Assembly (NCBI GenBank): GCA_027034115.1
Contig: JALVJB010000197.1
Span: 1 to 50,579 of the forward strand
From: Acidilobaceae archaeon
GTDB taxonomy: Archaea; Thermoproteota; Thermoprotei_A; Sulfolobales; Acidilobaceae
Length of the DNA: 50,579 bases
Direction of reading: 5' to 3'
Of the stretch, positions 8,606 to 15,705 are shown one piece after another. Every line of letters starts with the position of its first letter. The first letter of the stretch is position 1. Under the pieces are notes generated by a model. It had not been told where the DNA came from, ran no database searches, and saw only the letters and a program-made list of their open reading frames with translations. Made by a program: the position numbers and the translations under genes.

Positions 8606-9145
8606 ATGAGCTGGTTCAGAAGGAAGAGGAGGGATATATTCGATGATATATTCGAGGACATATTTGAAGAATTCGAAAGAATACAGGACATGTTCCGCTC
8701 ACTAATACGAGAGTCCTTCGAAAAAGAATTCGAAAAGCTCGGAGCTGAGGGTAAGCCAATCGTATACGGTGTTAGAATAACAATCGGGCCGGACGGAGTG
8801 CCTAGAGTAGAAGAGTTCGGTAACGTAAAGATGTCAAAGGTAGGAAAGCCCATAGTCCGGGAGGAAATGGAGCCACTAGTAGATGTTATGGATGTAGGCG
8901 ATGAGATCTGGGTTATCGCTGAGTTGCCGGGCGTATCGAAGGAGAAGATTAAAGTAAAAGCAACCGAGAGTAAAGTCACGATAAAGGCGGAGAACGATAG
9001 GAAATACTATAAAGAGATAGAGCTCCCAGCTGAGGTCGACCCAGATACGGCTAAGGCGTCATACCGCAATGGCGTCCTGGAGATAAAGCTGAAGAAGAAA
9101 GCTTCCAGCAAGGAAGAGGAGGGTAAAGAGATCAAGGTAGAGTAG
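8606..9145 (+). CDS. Small heat shock protein, Hsp20/alpha-crystallin family
   Basis: A 179-residue chaperone. The N-terminal region (about 1-85) is rich in Phe, Asp and Glu, with IFDDIFEDIFEEFERI suited to oligomer assembly. The alpha-crystallin domain runs from MDVGDEIWVIAELPGVS to YRNGVLEIKLKKKA, and the tail ends in an I-x-V type anchor (EIKVE). I start at the ATG at 8606 because GGAGGTGA at 8593-8600 sits five bases upstream; the GTG at 8597 lies inside that ribosome site. It prevents aggregation of unfolded proteins in the cytoplasm. Confidence 0.93.
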   Translation: MSWFRRKRRDIFDDIFEDIFEEFERIQDMFRSLIRESFEKEFEKLGAEGKPIVYGVRITIGPDGVPRVEEFGNVKMSKVGKPIVREEMEPLVDVMDVGDEIWVIAELPGVSKEKIKVKATESKVTIKAENDRKYYKEIELPAEVDPDTAKASYRNGVLEIKLKKKASSKEEEGKEIKVE

Positions 9146-9147
9146 CC

Positions 9148-9768
9148 TTAAAGCCTGGCTGCCAGCCACTCCGGTTTTTTACTCAAGCAGTAATCGTCAA
9201 GGTCAAGCTCCTCGACGTTTTCCCCTATTACTCTACTAGCCCCCTCATAATCACATATGATGAGTGTAAAGCTCCTCTTACCGTCAATCGCCTCCTCGAG
9301 CCACTTACGGTTCTCCTCGCACCCCTTATCCTCCCTACCCCTACATGCAACATTCAACGCCTCAAGAAAACGGTGCAGGACCCCCTCAACGGTACTAATG
9401 AAGCCTGTACTGGCAGGGCCAGGAATCATCTCGTAGCCCTTCTCAGGGATGGCGAGGTAGGCATAAGCGCTCTTCACGAGCAAATATCGGAGCTCCTTCT
9501 CTCCCTTCACCCTAACCACAATTTTCTTCGGCTTCGTAGTCTCGGCTAGCCTAACGTCACGATAGGTATAGCCGCATTTAGAGCATTTCCCCGTTGAGAT
9601 GAGTATTCGGCCGAAGAAGGGTACCTCGTAAAGGTACTCTCGCAGGTTTAGAGCCTTAGCCCCGCATACGGGGCAAGTAACGATTCCCTCGTAGAGCAGG
9701 ATTGGCTCCTTAATCTCGCCAAAACTCTCTCTAAGCTCTCTTTCTATACCTTCCAAGCCCTCCCTCAT
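9148..9768 (-). CDS. ZPR1-type zinc finger protein
   Basis: A 206-residue protein with one ZPR1 unit: CPVCGAK, then the strand segment LREYLYEVPFFGRILISTGKCSKCGY giving the second CxxC pair, followed by the basic-ligand beta domain ending GPASTGFISTVEGVL. In eukaryotes ZPR1 binds the elongation factor eEF1A; the archaeal single-unit protein probably handles the same factor (inference). The ATG at 9768 is preferred over a GTG at 9816, because a TATAAAT box at 9804-9810 would place transcription start near 9781, downstream of that GTG, and AGGGG lies eight bases before the ATG. Confidence 0.85.
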   Translation of the reverse strand: MREGLEGIERELRESFGEIKEPILLYEGIVTCPVCGAKALNLREYLYEVPFFGRILISTGKCSKCGYTYRDVRLAETTKPKKIVVRVKGEKELRYLLVKSAYAYLAIPEKGYEMIPGPASTGFISTVEGVLHRFLEALNVACRGREDKGCEENRKWLEEAIDGKRSFTLIICDYEGASRVIGENVEELDLDDYCLSKKPEWLAARL

Positions 9769-9803
9769 ATTAAAACCCCTAATTCCATCTATGGGCTGAT
9801 TTG

Positions 9804-9810
9804 ATTTATA
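9804..9810. promoter_or_regulatory. Shared TATA element for ZPR1 and the divergent RHH gene
   Basis: The ATTTATA/TATAAAT block can be read on both strands. On the minus strand it predicts a start about 13 nt before the ZPR1 ATG at 9768; on the plus strand it predicts a start near 9834 for the RHH gene at 9874. Confidence 0.45.
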
Positions 9811-9873
9811 TTCCACGGAAACCGGTTCCTTCGTAGAGGTCGCCTCCCGGGGGACGCTTCTGGGGTGAACGGT

Positions 9874-10125
9874 ATGGCAAAGATAGATGAAAGAATGATA
9901 CTCTACAATGGGGCCTCTAAGAGTAAGCCGATAACTGCTAAGATCAGTGAAGATGCTTTTAGAAAACTAGAAAAGATCACGAGGGCGTCTGGAATTACAA
10001 GGAGCGCTTTTATCAGGTACGTAATTTTAACTGTATTGGAATTTCTTGACGAGGCGGAATGCGGAAATGGTGACGAGGCGAGAGCCGCGGAGAAGCTCGT
10101 GGCAAGATTAAAGGTTTTTTGTTAA
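9874..10125 (+). CDS. Ribbon-helix-helix (CopG/MetJ-type) DNA-binding protein
   Basis: An 83-residue protein. The strand SKPITAKIS, followed by the helices DAFRKLEKITRASG and TRSAFIRYVILTVLEFL, is the classical ribbon-helix-helix layout, so it should bind DNA as a dimer through its strand residues. The ATG at 9874 follows GGGGTGA at 9862-9868. It may repress its own promoter or a neighbour, but no target site is evident. A six-T run at 10115-10120 inside the last codons may serve as terminator. Confidence 0.75.
   Translation: MAKIDERMILYNGASKSKPITAKISEDAFRKLEKITRASGITRSAFIRYVILTVLEFLDEAECGNGDEARAAEKLVARLKVFC
10115..10120 (+). terminator. T-run terminator at the end of the RHH gene
   Basis: Six consecutive T at the last codons of the RHH gene, before an AT-rich stretch, fit the T-rich termination signals of archaeal RNA polymerase. 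Confidence 0.4.
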
Positions 10126-10488
10126 TTAAATATTATTTATATTAAGATTTTTAGCTATATCTATTATGGACCTTGAGAGTTCCCTAATAATGTGATCTTC
10201 TTCTGCTAGTATGCAAGAGTTAATGCACTTCCAGCGCTCTTCTGGTTTCTCATCAATGCACTTCTCGTAGAGGCATTTCCTCTTAAGCTTCCGCCTATCA
10301 ATATAGTAGACAATTATGCTGCCTTGAGCATGGCGGCTTAGTATCCCATCATAGCCGGATAAGCTTATGAGCCGGTCGACTATCCTTGTATCCACTAGGT
10401 TTTTATCGAAAACGAAAGCTTTAAGGCTCGAATTGAATGATTTAACAATTCTCGTAGCTATCTTAACTGGATCGCTCTCTGGGTGCAA
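10126..10488 (-). CDS. Hypothetical protein with clustered cysteines
   Basis: A 120-residue soluble protein that I do not recognise. The first half looks alpha/beta (IATRIVKSF, AFVFDKNLV), and the middle carries four cysteines in KRKCLYEKCIDE and KCINSC, a possible metal site or disulfide pair. The tail is a helix rich in Ile. The start codon is a TTG at 10488; GGGGG lies upstream but spacing is loose, so the start is uncertain. The gene ends directly against the convergent RHH gene. Confidence 0.5.
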   Translation of the reverse strand: MHPESDPVKIATRIVKSFNSSLKAFVFDKNLVDTRIVDRLISLSGYDGILSRHAQGSIIVYYIDRRKLKRKCLYEKCIDEKPEERWKCINSCILAEEDHIIRELSRSIIDIAKNLNINNI

Positions 10489-10579
10489 CGATTCAAGCCC
10501 CCGTTAGCACGAGTATCCCTGTTAGTTTTATTAGGCATGCGGATACTTTGAGAATAGAGGCCGATTAGGGGGTTGTGGA

Positions 10580-11008
10580 ATGGCGGATGAAGGCAAGCTA
10601 GTCGACATTGTAACCTTCTCCAGTGTTAGCGACTTCTTCAAGGACCTAGACACCAAGTTAGTAGAGATGAGGAGTAAGCTCGGAGAGCTGCTAAGAAGGC
10701 TAGAAGATGCAAAGGCGAAAGCAGAGGTACTAGTAAGGCTAGAGAGCCTTCTCGCTGAAGCCGCTAGAGGCGCTAAGATCGGTGGTACAGAAATCAGCCT
10801 GGGCTCAGCTAAAGCGATAATCAACCCCACTCCAAAGCAGGAGTTTGACCTCCTAGTAGACGTTGTAAGGAGCCTTCAAAACAGGATTGTAGCTTTAGAG
10901 AGAATAAGGAAAGAAGTGGAGCCGTTATCTAAGCTGGGAGACCTCGAACTAACCCTAGAGGTTGTCTACGAGAACGGGTTGCCGACAAGAATACTAATAA
11001 GAATGTAA
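10580..11008 (+). CDS. Hypothetical coiled-coil protein
   Basis: A 142-residue protein. Residues 10-60 are strongly helical with heptad-like leucines (LVEMRSKLGELLRRLEDAK), followed by a second helical stretch at about 90-118 (LLVDVVRSLQNRIVALERI) and a C-terminal beta segment LELTLEVVYENG. I cannot name a family. It may form a homo-oligomer or act as a subunit of a larger complex. It is flanked by minus-strand genes on both sides and so is transcribed alone. The start is the ATG at 10580. Confidence 0.6.
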   Translation: MADEGKLVDIVTFSSVSDFFKDLDTKLVEMRSKLGELLRRLEDAKAKAEVLVRLESLLAEAARGAKIGGTEISLGSAKAIINPTPKQEFDLLVDVVRSLQNRIVALERIRKEVEPLSKLGDLELTLEVVYENGLPTRILIRM

Positions 11009-11023
11009 TAAATATAAAATATT

Positions 11024-12241
11024 TTATATTAATTCTATCGCGAGAGCAGCGGCGCCGCCTAACCCGTGGCAGATACTCGCAATACCTCTCTTCCCACCGT
11101 GGCGGAGCAGGACGTTTACTAGTTCCAGGGTAATCCTAGCTCCACTCATTCCCAACGGGTGGCCGATTGCTATCGCTCCGCCATGGACGTTGATTTTCTC
11201 GTAGGGCACGTCGAGGTACTTATGTAGCAGGAAGTTGTTCACTGCAAAGGCCTCATTATTCTCCCAGAAGTCTACTTCACTAGCCCTCCAGCCTAGAGCT
11301 CCAAGAAGTTCCTTTACAGCGACAACTGGCGCGTAGGGGAAGCGCCTCGGGTCAACCCCGCCTACAGACCATCCCCTTATCACGGCGAGCGGTTTGAGAC
11401 CCAACTCCTTAACAGTTTCCTCTGAGGCTACTAGTAAGCTTGCCGCTCCGTCGCTCAGCTGGCTACTCGTTGCAGCCGTATGCGGTCCCTTCTCCGTGAA
11501 TGCTGGCGGTAGCCTGCGTATTTTCTCTAGGCTCGTATCCCACCTTATACCCTCATCCTTCTCCAAGAGCACTCTATCCTTATACTCGAAGGGTTCCACG
11601 AACCTCTTCATGTAACCCTGCTCCCACGCCCTCGCCGCACGCCTATGACTCTCGTAGCCTATCCAGTCAAGCTCCTCTCGGTCTGCACCGTGCTCCCACG
11701 CCGTCTCGTCAGCCTCCTCTCCCATAACCATTCCAAATATTGGATCGTACAGGCCCTCATGGACCATGGCATCCCGGACATCTAGGAAGCCCTTGTAGAC
11801 GAGCTTCACGCCCCACCTGATCCTGCTAGTAATAGTGAAGGGAGCGTTGCTCATGGACTCCATGCCACCAGCGATGGCTAGGCGGAACGCCCCGGACTCG
11901 ATGTACTGGGAGGCATCAATGATAGCTTTCATCCCGCTAGCACAGACCATATCAATAGTAGTCGAGTCGATACCATACGGTATCCCCGCTTTTATCGCCG
12001 CCTGCCTAGCGGTGTCCATCCCAGTACCAGCCCTGATAACATGGCCGAAGAAAATATGGTCTATGGAATCCGGGGAAACTCCTGTTCGCTCCAACAGTTT
12101 CTTAATAGTGAAGGAAGCTAGATCCACTGCAGGTACGTCTTTCAGGCTTCTGCCAAACTTGCCTACGGGAGTCCTAACGCCGTCAACAATATAGACGGGC
12201 TTGCGTAGAACGTGGGCCTTAGCCCCCTCATTGGACACCAT
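11024..12241 (-). CDS. Thiolase (acetyl-CoA C-acetyltransferase)
   Basis: A 405-residue thiolase with all catalytic elements: the nucleophile Cys100 in DMVCASGMKA, the histidine in GHPLGMSGAR and the second cysteine in CHGLGG. The presence of all three separates it from the archaeal sterol-carrier-like thiolases that partner with DUF35 proteins. It condenses two acetyl-CoA (feeding the mevalonate pathway and thus lipid synthesis) or cleaves 3-ketoacyl-CoA. No HMG-CoA synthase or beta-oxidation gene is nearby, so the direction is not determined by context. Confidence 0.9.
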   Translation of the reverse strand: MVSNEGAKAHVLRKPVYIVDGVRTPVGKFGRSLKDVPAVDLASFTIKKLLERTGVSPDSIDHIFFGHVIRAGTGMDTARQAAIKAGIPYGIDSTTIDMVCASGMKAIIDASQYIESGAFRLAIAGGMESMSNAPFTITSRIRWGVKLVYKGFLDVRDAMVHEGLYDPIFGMVMGEEADETAWEHGADREELDWIGYESHRRAARAWEQGYMKRFVEPFEYKDRVLLEKDEGIRWDTSLEKIRRLPPAFTEKGPHTAATSSQLSDGAASLLVASEETVKELGLKPLAVIRGWSVGGVDPRRFPYAPVVAVKELLGALGWRASEVDFWENNEAFAVNNFLLHKYLDVPYEKINVHGGAIAIGHPLGMSGARITLELVNVLLRHGGKRGIASICHGLGGAAALAIELI

Positions 12242-12441
12242 TTAAACACCAGTACTACGACATTCCCGCAGGGCATAATTAGCACTGAGACATAACACAA
12301 TATATGCTAGCTGTCTCCGAAACAGTATACTCTTCTCTCGCTTCAGAGAGCCAAAGGAAAGAAACGTCAGCGACTTATCACCCCTATTTCCACGGTATTA
12401 ATCTCACGTGGGAGTGAATTCGCTAGCCGAGGCGAAACAAT

Positions 12442-12981
12442 ATGCGATTGTTTAAAAAGAATGATCAAAGAAAGTTTAACTGTCAAATAAATGAAAATTT
12501 AGAGAAAATAATAAACTATTATATGGCAAAGAAGAATTTATCCTTTAATGACGCCGTAAACGAGTTAATAGAAAAAGGATACAATTATTGGTTATTAGAG
12601 CAAAAATATAAAGATAAAGTAAACTCCGAGGAGGTTTGGAGTAGTTCTTACAGGCTTCTGAGAGTTGAGGCTGGCTTCCTATATTACAGGCTGAGAACTA
12701 GGGAGTTAGTAGAGGAGTTGAAAAATATCGTTTTTATTTTAAGTGGGGTTATTGCTGATTTAGAGTCATGTTATGAAGCTCTGAAAAGATATGAAAAAGT
12801 AAGAATAAATACAGATAAATTAAAAAGGTATAGAGAGGAGTTAAATAAATATTTAAAGAGCTATGTTTTTAGCAATTATAGAGAGTTAGAAGAAGCAGAA
12901 TCTAGATATATTGATAACTGGGATGAATTTATAAAAAAATTAGAAAAATTAATTAAAAAAGTTAAAAATCAACGCAGCTAA
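12442..12981 (+). CDS. AT-rich gene for a ribbon-helix-helix plus coiled-coil protein
   Basis: A 179-residue protein rich in Lys, Asn, Tyr and Glu. Residues 10-50 (RKFNCQINENLEKIINYY, then SFNDAVNELIEKGYNYWL) resemble a ribbon-helix-helix module; the rest is helical and probably coiled-coil. Its base composition is far more AT-rich than its neighbours, with A-ending Lys and Asn codons, which suggests acquisition from a plasmid or virus. It lies convergent to the tRNA-Arg gene, about 37 bases from its 3' end. A box ATTAATC near 12394 lies at a suitable distance for a promoter. No integrase is visible. Confidence 0.6.
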   Translation: MRLFKKNDQRKFNCQINENLEKIINYYMAKKNLSFNDAVNELIEKGYNYWLLEQKYKDKVNSEEVWSSSYRLLRVEAGFLYYRLRTRELVEELKNIVFILSGVIADLESCYEALKRYEKVRINTDKLKRYREELNKYLKSYVFSNYRELEEAESRYIDNWDEFIKKLEKLIKKVKNQRS

Positions 12982-13017
12982 ACCTAAACATTAGATTAGG
13001 AATATTATTTAGGAGTG

Positions 13018-13119
13018 TGGCGGGCCCGCCGGGATTTGAACCCGGGACCGCCGGCTTCTCCCGCGCAGGCAGTGCACGCTTAGAAGGCCGGCGCTCTGTC
13101 CTGGCTGAGCTACGGGCCC
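13018..13119 (-). tRNA. tRNA-Arg(TCT) with a 24-nt intron
   Basis: The reverse strand folds as acceptor GGGCCCG/CGGGCCC, D-arm GCTC...GAGC, anticodon stem CCGGC/GCCGG, T-arm CCGGG-TTCAAAT-CCCGG, discriminator G and encoded CCA (13018-13020). The loop CTTCTAA gives anticodon TCT (13082-13084). Twenty-four extra bases at 13057-13080 sit between positions 37 and 38, the canonical archaeal site, and can form a CGTGCA/TGCGCG hairpin as expected of a splicing-endonuclease substrate. Confidence 0.95.
13057..13080 (-). other. tRNA-Arg intron
   Basis: A 24-nt insertion after A37. Its removal restores a seven-base anticodon loop and a perfect five-pair stem. It should be excised by the tRNA splicing endonuclease. 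Confidence 0.85.
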
Positions 13120-13445
13120 GCTGCCTGCCATGAGGTTAAAACAGAGGGGTGAGGGTTTATGAGTCTTCCCTGTTTTCGGGAACCGTGTTTGAAGTGTAGT
13201 TGAGTATTGGCTATTGTTTGAGTAGGCTTGTAATGGATTGTATTACCATTCTATTTTAATGCTGCACGTGTTTGCGTTTAGATTAAGATAGCGTTTTTTA
13301 CAGTGTTTAATACATACTTCATTTTATTGTTTTTTATTAATTCAAAATCAGTGGTAATTTATAGGGCTAAGATATAGAATATAATTCTTCGGTAGCTTCG
13401 CTAAGAGTTTGGTATGTCGCTTGGGTACTTGTATATCACGTAATG
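13120..13445. other. AT-rich intergenic stretch
   Basis: About 390 bases separate tRNA-Arg from the small basic protein gene. The sequence is AT-rich and contains no open frame I can support. AT boxes near 13135-13160 on the minus strand (GTTTTAACC, ATAAACC) could drive the tRNA. I see no convincing C/D-box RNA or long repeat in it. Confidence 0.5.
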
Positions 13446-13486
13446 CTTATATCAACTCTCTCGGAACTTCTAGTAAATCGAGAGAG
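13446..13486 (+). promoter_or_regulatory. TATA box and overlapping inverted repeat before the small basic protein
   Basis: TTATATC at 13446-13452 is a good TATA box; the predicted start is near 13475. An 8-base inverted repeat, CTCTCTCG at 13456-13463 and CGAGAGAG at 13479-13486, brackets that start. It could be an operator or a 5' leader hairpin. Confidence 0.5.
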
Positions 13487-13510
13487 GCGAAGGATAGGAG
13501 GTGGATGTGA

Positions 13511-13678
13511 ATGCCGGAGAAGTTGAAGTTCTTCGATATCGTGGCGAAGAAGCCCTTCGAGACCGACCAGTACACCGTTGAGATAAGGACGACTAAGAAG
13601 GGCAGGAAGGTGAAGATAGCCTTCGCAATAAGCCCCTACACAGGCAAGAAAATCGCCAGAATACTAGGCCCAGCCTAG
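13511..13678 (+). CDS. 55-residue basic protein, candidate DNA-binding protein
   Basis: Starts MPEKLKFFDIVAKKPF and ends ISPYTGKKIARILGPA; the middle is a run of beta-type residues with TTKKGRKVK. It is small (about 6 kDa) and basic, with a very strong Shine-Dalgarno site GGAGGTG at 13497-13503, its own TATA box and a T-rich terminator, all signs of a highly expressed monocistronic gene. Small basic crenarchaeal proteins with such genes are often chromatin proteins. The size fits the CC1-type family, but I cannot confirm that from memory of the sequence. It is not Cren7, Sul7d or Alba, whose motifs are absent. Confidence 0.75.
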   Translation: MPEKLKFFDIVAKKPFETDQYTVEIRTTKKGRKVKIAFAISPYTGKKIARILGPA

Positions 13679-13696
13679 ACAACTAATAACCATTCA

Positions 13697-13717
13697 TTTT
13701 TCTCTTATAATGTTTTT
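13697..13717 (+). terminator. Double T-run terminator
   Basis: Two TTTTT runs (13697-13701 and 13713-13717) follow the stop of the small basic protein gene, the usual form of archaeal terminators. Confidence 0.5.
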
Positions 13718-13732
13718 ATCCGTTATTTACTG

Positions 13733-14335
13733 GTGGAGTTCTTGTGTGCAAGGAGACTAGCCTGTCTGACTGGTATAACCGCAGTAGTCATAGCTTGGCT
13801 TGTAATAGGGACCTCATGGTACCTGAACAGAAACTGGTTCGTATTCACAAGAGATGCTTTTAGTGATCTGGGAGGAGAGCGTAGTTGTTGCCCGGGCTTG
13901 TACAATTATGGCTTGATTTTAACCGGGCTATTTATTTTAGCATATAGTTCTTGCCTCTATTATCTTGCTAAGATCAAGCTTGAAGTTTTAGGAGCCGGCT
14001 ACGTGGGGCTTGCCGGTGTTTTCCTAGGGCTCATAGGGATCTTCCCGGAGGGGACGAGGCCCCACGTGTTCGTCTCGACGTGGTTCTTCGTGCAGATGGA
14101 TCTCGGCTTGGTACTCCAATCTATTGGCTTTTACATTAGAACTCGGAAATGGGAGGGGTTTTGGAGCGCGGTGTTGTCTCTCCTGGCTTTCCCAGTAGCG
14201 ATCCTGGTAGGGCTGACTGTTGGGTGGCCTAGCGCTGCTGTGCTGGAGGCCTATGGAGTAATAGTTATTGATGCGATCGTGCTTTTGCTTTCTAGGGGCT
14301 ATATGCTGGAGGCTAGGGGTATATGCGGTCCCTGA
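13733..14335 (+). CDS. DUF998-family membrane protein
   Basis: A 200-residue integral membrane protein with about six hydrophobic segments (residues 12-30, 60-80, 86-106, 115-135, 143-165 and 170-190). DAFSDLGG near residue 41, followed by YNYGLILTGLFILAYSSCL and GIFPEGTRPHVF, is the pattern of the archaeal DUF998 family. Function is unknown in the family. The start is a GTG at 13733, and the 3' end overlaps the convergent asnS gene by 23 bases. Confidence 0.75.
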   Translation: MEFLCARRLACLTGITAVVIAWLVIGTSWYLNRNWFVFTRDAFSDLGGERSCCPGLYNYGLILTGLFILAYSSCLYYLAKIKLEVLGAGYVGLAGVFLGLIGIFPEGTRPHVFVSTWFFVQMDLGLVLQSIGFYIRTRKWEGFWSAVLSLLAFPVAILVGLTVGWPSAAVLEAYGVIVIDAIVLLLSRGYMLEARGICGP

Positions 14336-15614
14336 ATCGGGGGAAGGGTATGCTGTCTCGTATATGGTCGAGGCCTGCTACCCACATTATATAACGGTCT
14401 ACTCCGAGGCCGAAGCCGCTGTGCCTAACGCTACCGTACCTTCTAAGGTCAAGGTACCACTTGTAGTCCTCCGGGTTGAGCCCTCTATCCTTGATCTGCT
14501 GGAGGAGGGCGTTATAGTCCTCCTGCCTCTCGCTACCACCCACAATCTCCCCTATACCCTCGGGTGCTAGGAGGTCGAATGCAAGTGCCTCCCGGGGGTT
14601 CTGGGGGTCGGGTTTCATGTAGAAACTCTTCAACTCTAATGGGAAGTGTGTTATGAAGAAGGGGGTATCATAATCTTCCGTCAGTAGGCGCTCTTCATCG
14701 GCCCCTATATCGTCCCCGTACTCTATTGATAAACCCTTCTCCCGCAGCCTCCTTATCGCCTCCTCGTAGCGTATTCTAGGATAGCCGGGTTTCCTGGAGG
14801 CTTCCAGCATCTCGGTGTCCCTCTTGAGTAGGCTCAGTTCCTCCAGCCTCTCCTCCAGGATTCTCCTAGTGGTGTATGCTACTAGTTCCTCGACTAGCCT
14901 CATCTCCTCTTCCATCCCGGCCCAGGCCTCCTCAGCTTCAAGGTGCCAGTACTCGTAGAGGTGCCTCCTCGTCCTGCTCCTCTCTGCCCTGAAGCTTGGC
15001 GCCAGGGTCCATACCTTCTCGAGGCTGAAAATCAGGGCTTCAAGGTAGAACTGGCTGCTCTGGGTGAGATAAGCTGGTCTTCCAAAGAAGTCTACTTTGA
15101 ATAGTGTAGCGCCTCCCTCAACGGCGGCTTGAGTTAGCATTGGGGGGCTGACTTCCCAGAAGCCTCGGGCTTCGAAGAACTCCCGGAAGGCCTTCAGGGC
15201 GGTGTGCCTTATTCGCCACACGGCGGTAAGCTTCCTGCTCCGTATCCATAGGTGCCTGTTATCTAAGAGATAGTCAATCCCCTCTCCACCCTTAATGGGG
15301 AAGTCTTCGGCTAACCCTACTATCTCGAGCTTCCGAAGCCTCAGCTCAGCGCCTCCAGGAGCTCTCGGATCACGGGCTACAACACCTTCAGCTATGATAC
15401 TGGACTCAATTGTAGCCTCTCGGGCTGCCTCAACGTATTCCCTCGGCGTGAACGCCGGGTCGGCTACTAGTTGAAGGATGCCCTCGGAGTCTCTTAGCAC
15501 AATAAAGACTTTCTTGCCCAGATCCCTATGCCGGTAGACCCACCCCCTAACTCTTGCAGGCGAGCCGGGCTCCAGCGCCTTCACGGACCTAGTCGACACT
15601 ACGCCGCTGTTCAA
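14313..15614 (-). CDS. asnS: Asparaginyl-tRNA synthetase
   Basis: A 433-residue class IIb synthetase that charges tRNA-Asn. The N-terminal OB fold (about 17-105) has ARVRGWVYRHRDLGKKVFIVLRD; motif 2 reads SFRAERSRTRRHLYEYWHLEAEE, and motif 3 reads HSGFGLGVDRYIMW. EGGATLFKVDFFG, LAPEGIGEIVGGSERQEDY and the C-terminal FPRFRDRIYP separate AsnRS from archaeal AspRS. The start is a TTG behind GGAG. Its probable TATA element lies at 15658-15669, in the leader of the divergent acyl-CoA synthetase gene. Confidence 0.92.
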   Translation of the reverse strand: MNSGVVSTRSVKALEPGSPARVRGWVYRHRDLGKKVFIVLRDSEGILQLVADPAFTPREYVEAAREATIESSIIAEGVVARDPRAPGGAELRLRKLEIVGLAEDFPIKGGEGIDYLLDNRHLWIRSRKLTAVWRIRHTALKAFREFFEARGFWEVSPPMLTQAAVEGGATLFKVDFFGRPAYLTQSSQFYLEALIFSLEKVWTLAPSFRAERSRTRRHLYEYWHLEAEEAWAGMEEEMRLVEELVAYTTRRILEERLEELSLLKRDTEMLEASRKPGYPRIRYEEAIRRLREKGLSIEYGDDIGADEERLLTEDYDTPFFITHFPLELKSFYMKPDPQNPREALAFDLLAPEGIGEIVGGSERQEDYNALLQQIKDRGLNPEDYKWYLDLRRYGSVRHSGFGLGVDRYIMWVAGLDHIRDSIPFPRFRDRIYP

Positions 15615-15657
15615 CTCTCCGTTATCCCCCGGGAAACCGGTTGTGAGGGACTACACC

Positions 15658-15669
15658 GATATTATATTA
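15658..15669. promoter_or_regulatory. Bidirectional AT-rich promoter core for asnS and acyl-CoA synthetase
   Basis: A run that is AT only except for one base, between GC-rich flanks. Read to the left it predicts a start near 15638 for asnS; read to the right, a start near 15690 for the synthetase, just before GGGGGGAG and the TTG at 15706. It is the only TATA-like sequence in the interval. Confidence 0.55.
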
Positions 15670-15705
15670 TCGAGGAGAGTCGAGGGTCCCCCACGGGGGG
15701 AGCTA

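Noticed and set aside
9769..9816. GTG start of ZPR1 at 9816
   Set aside because: A TATAAAT box lies within those codons, so the transcript should begin downstream of it.
11394..11727. Open frames opposite the thiolase gene
   Set aside because: They are reading-frame by-products of the GC-rich antisense strand, without ribosome sites or recognisable domains.
13120..13445. C/D-box RNA or hidden gene in the AT-rich gap
   Set aside because: I found no paired C and D boxes and no supported open frame; only weak short hairpins.
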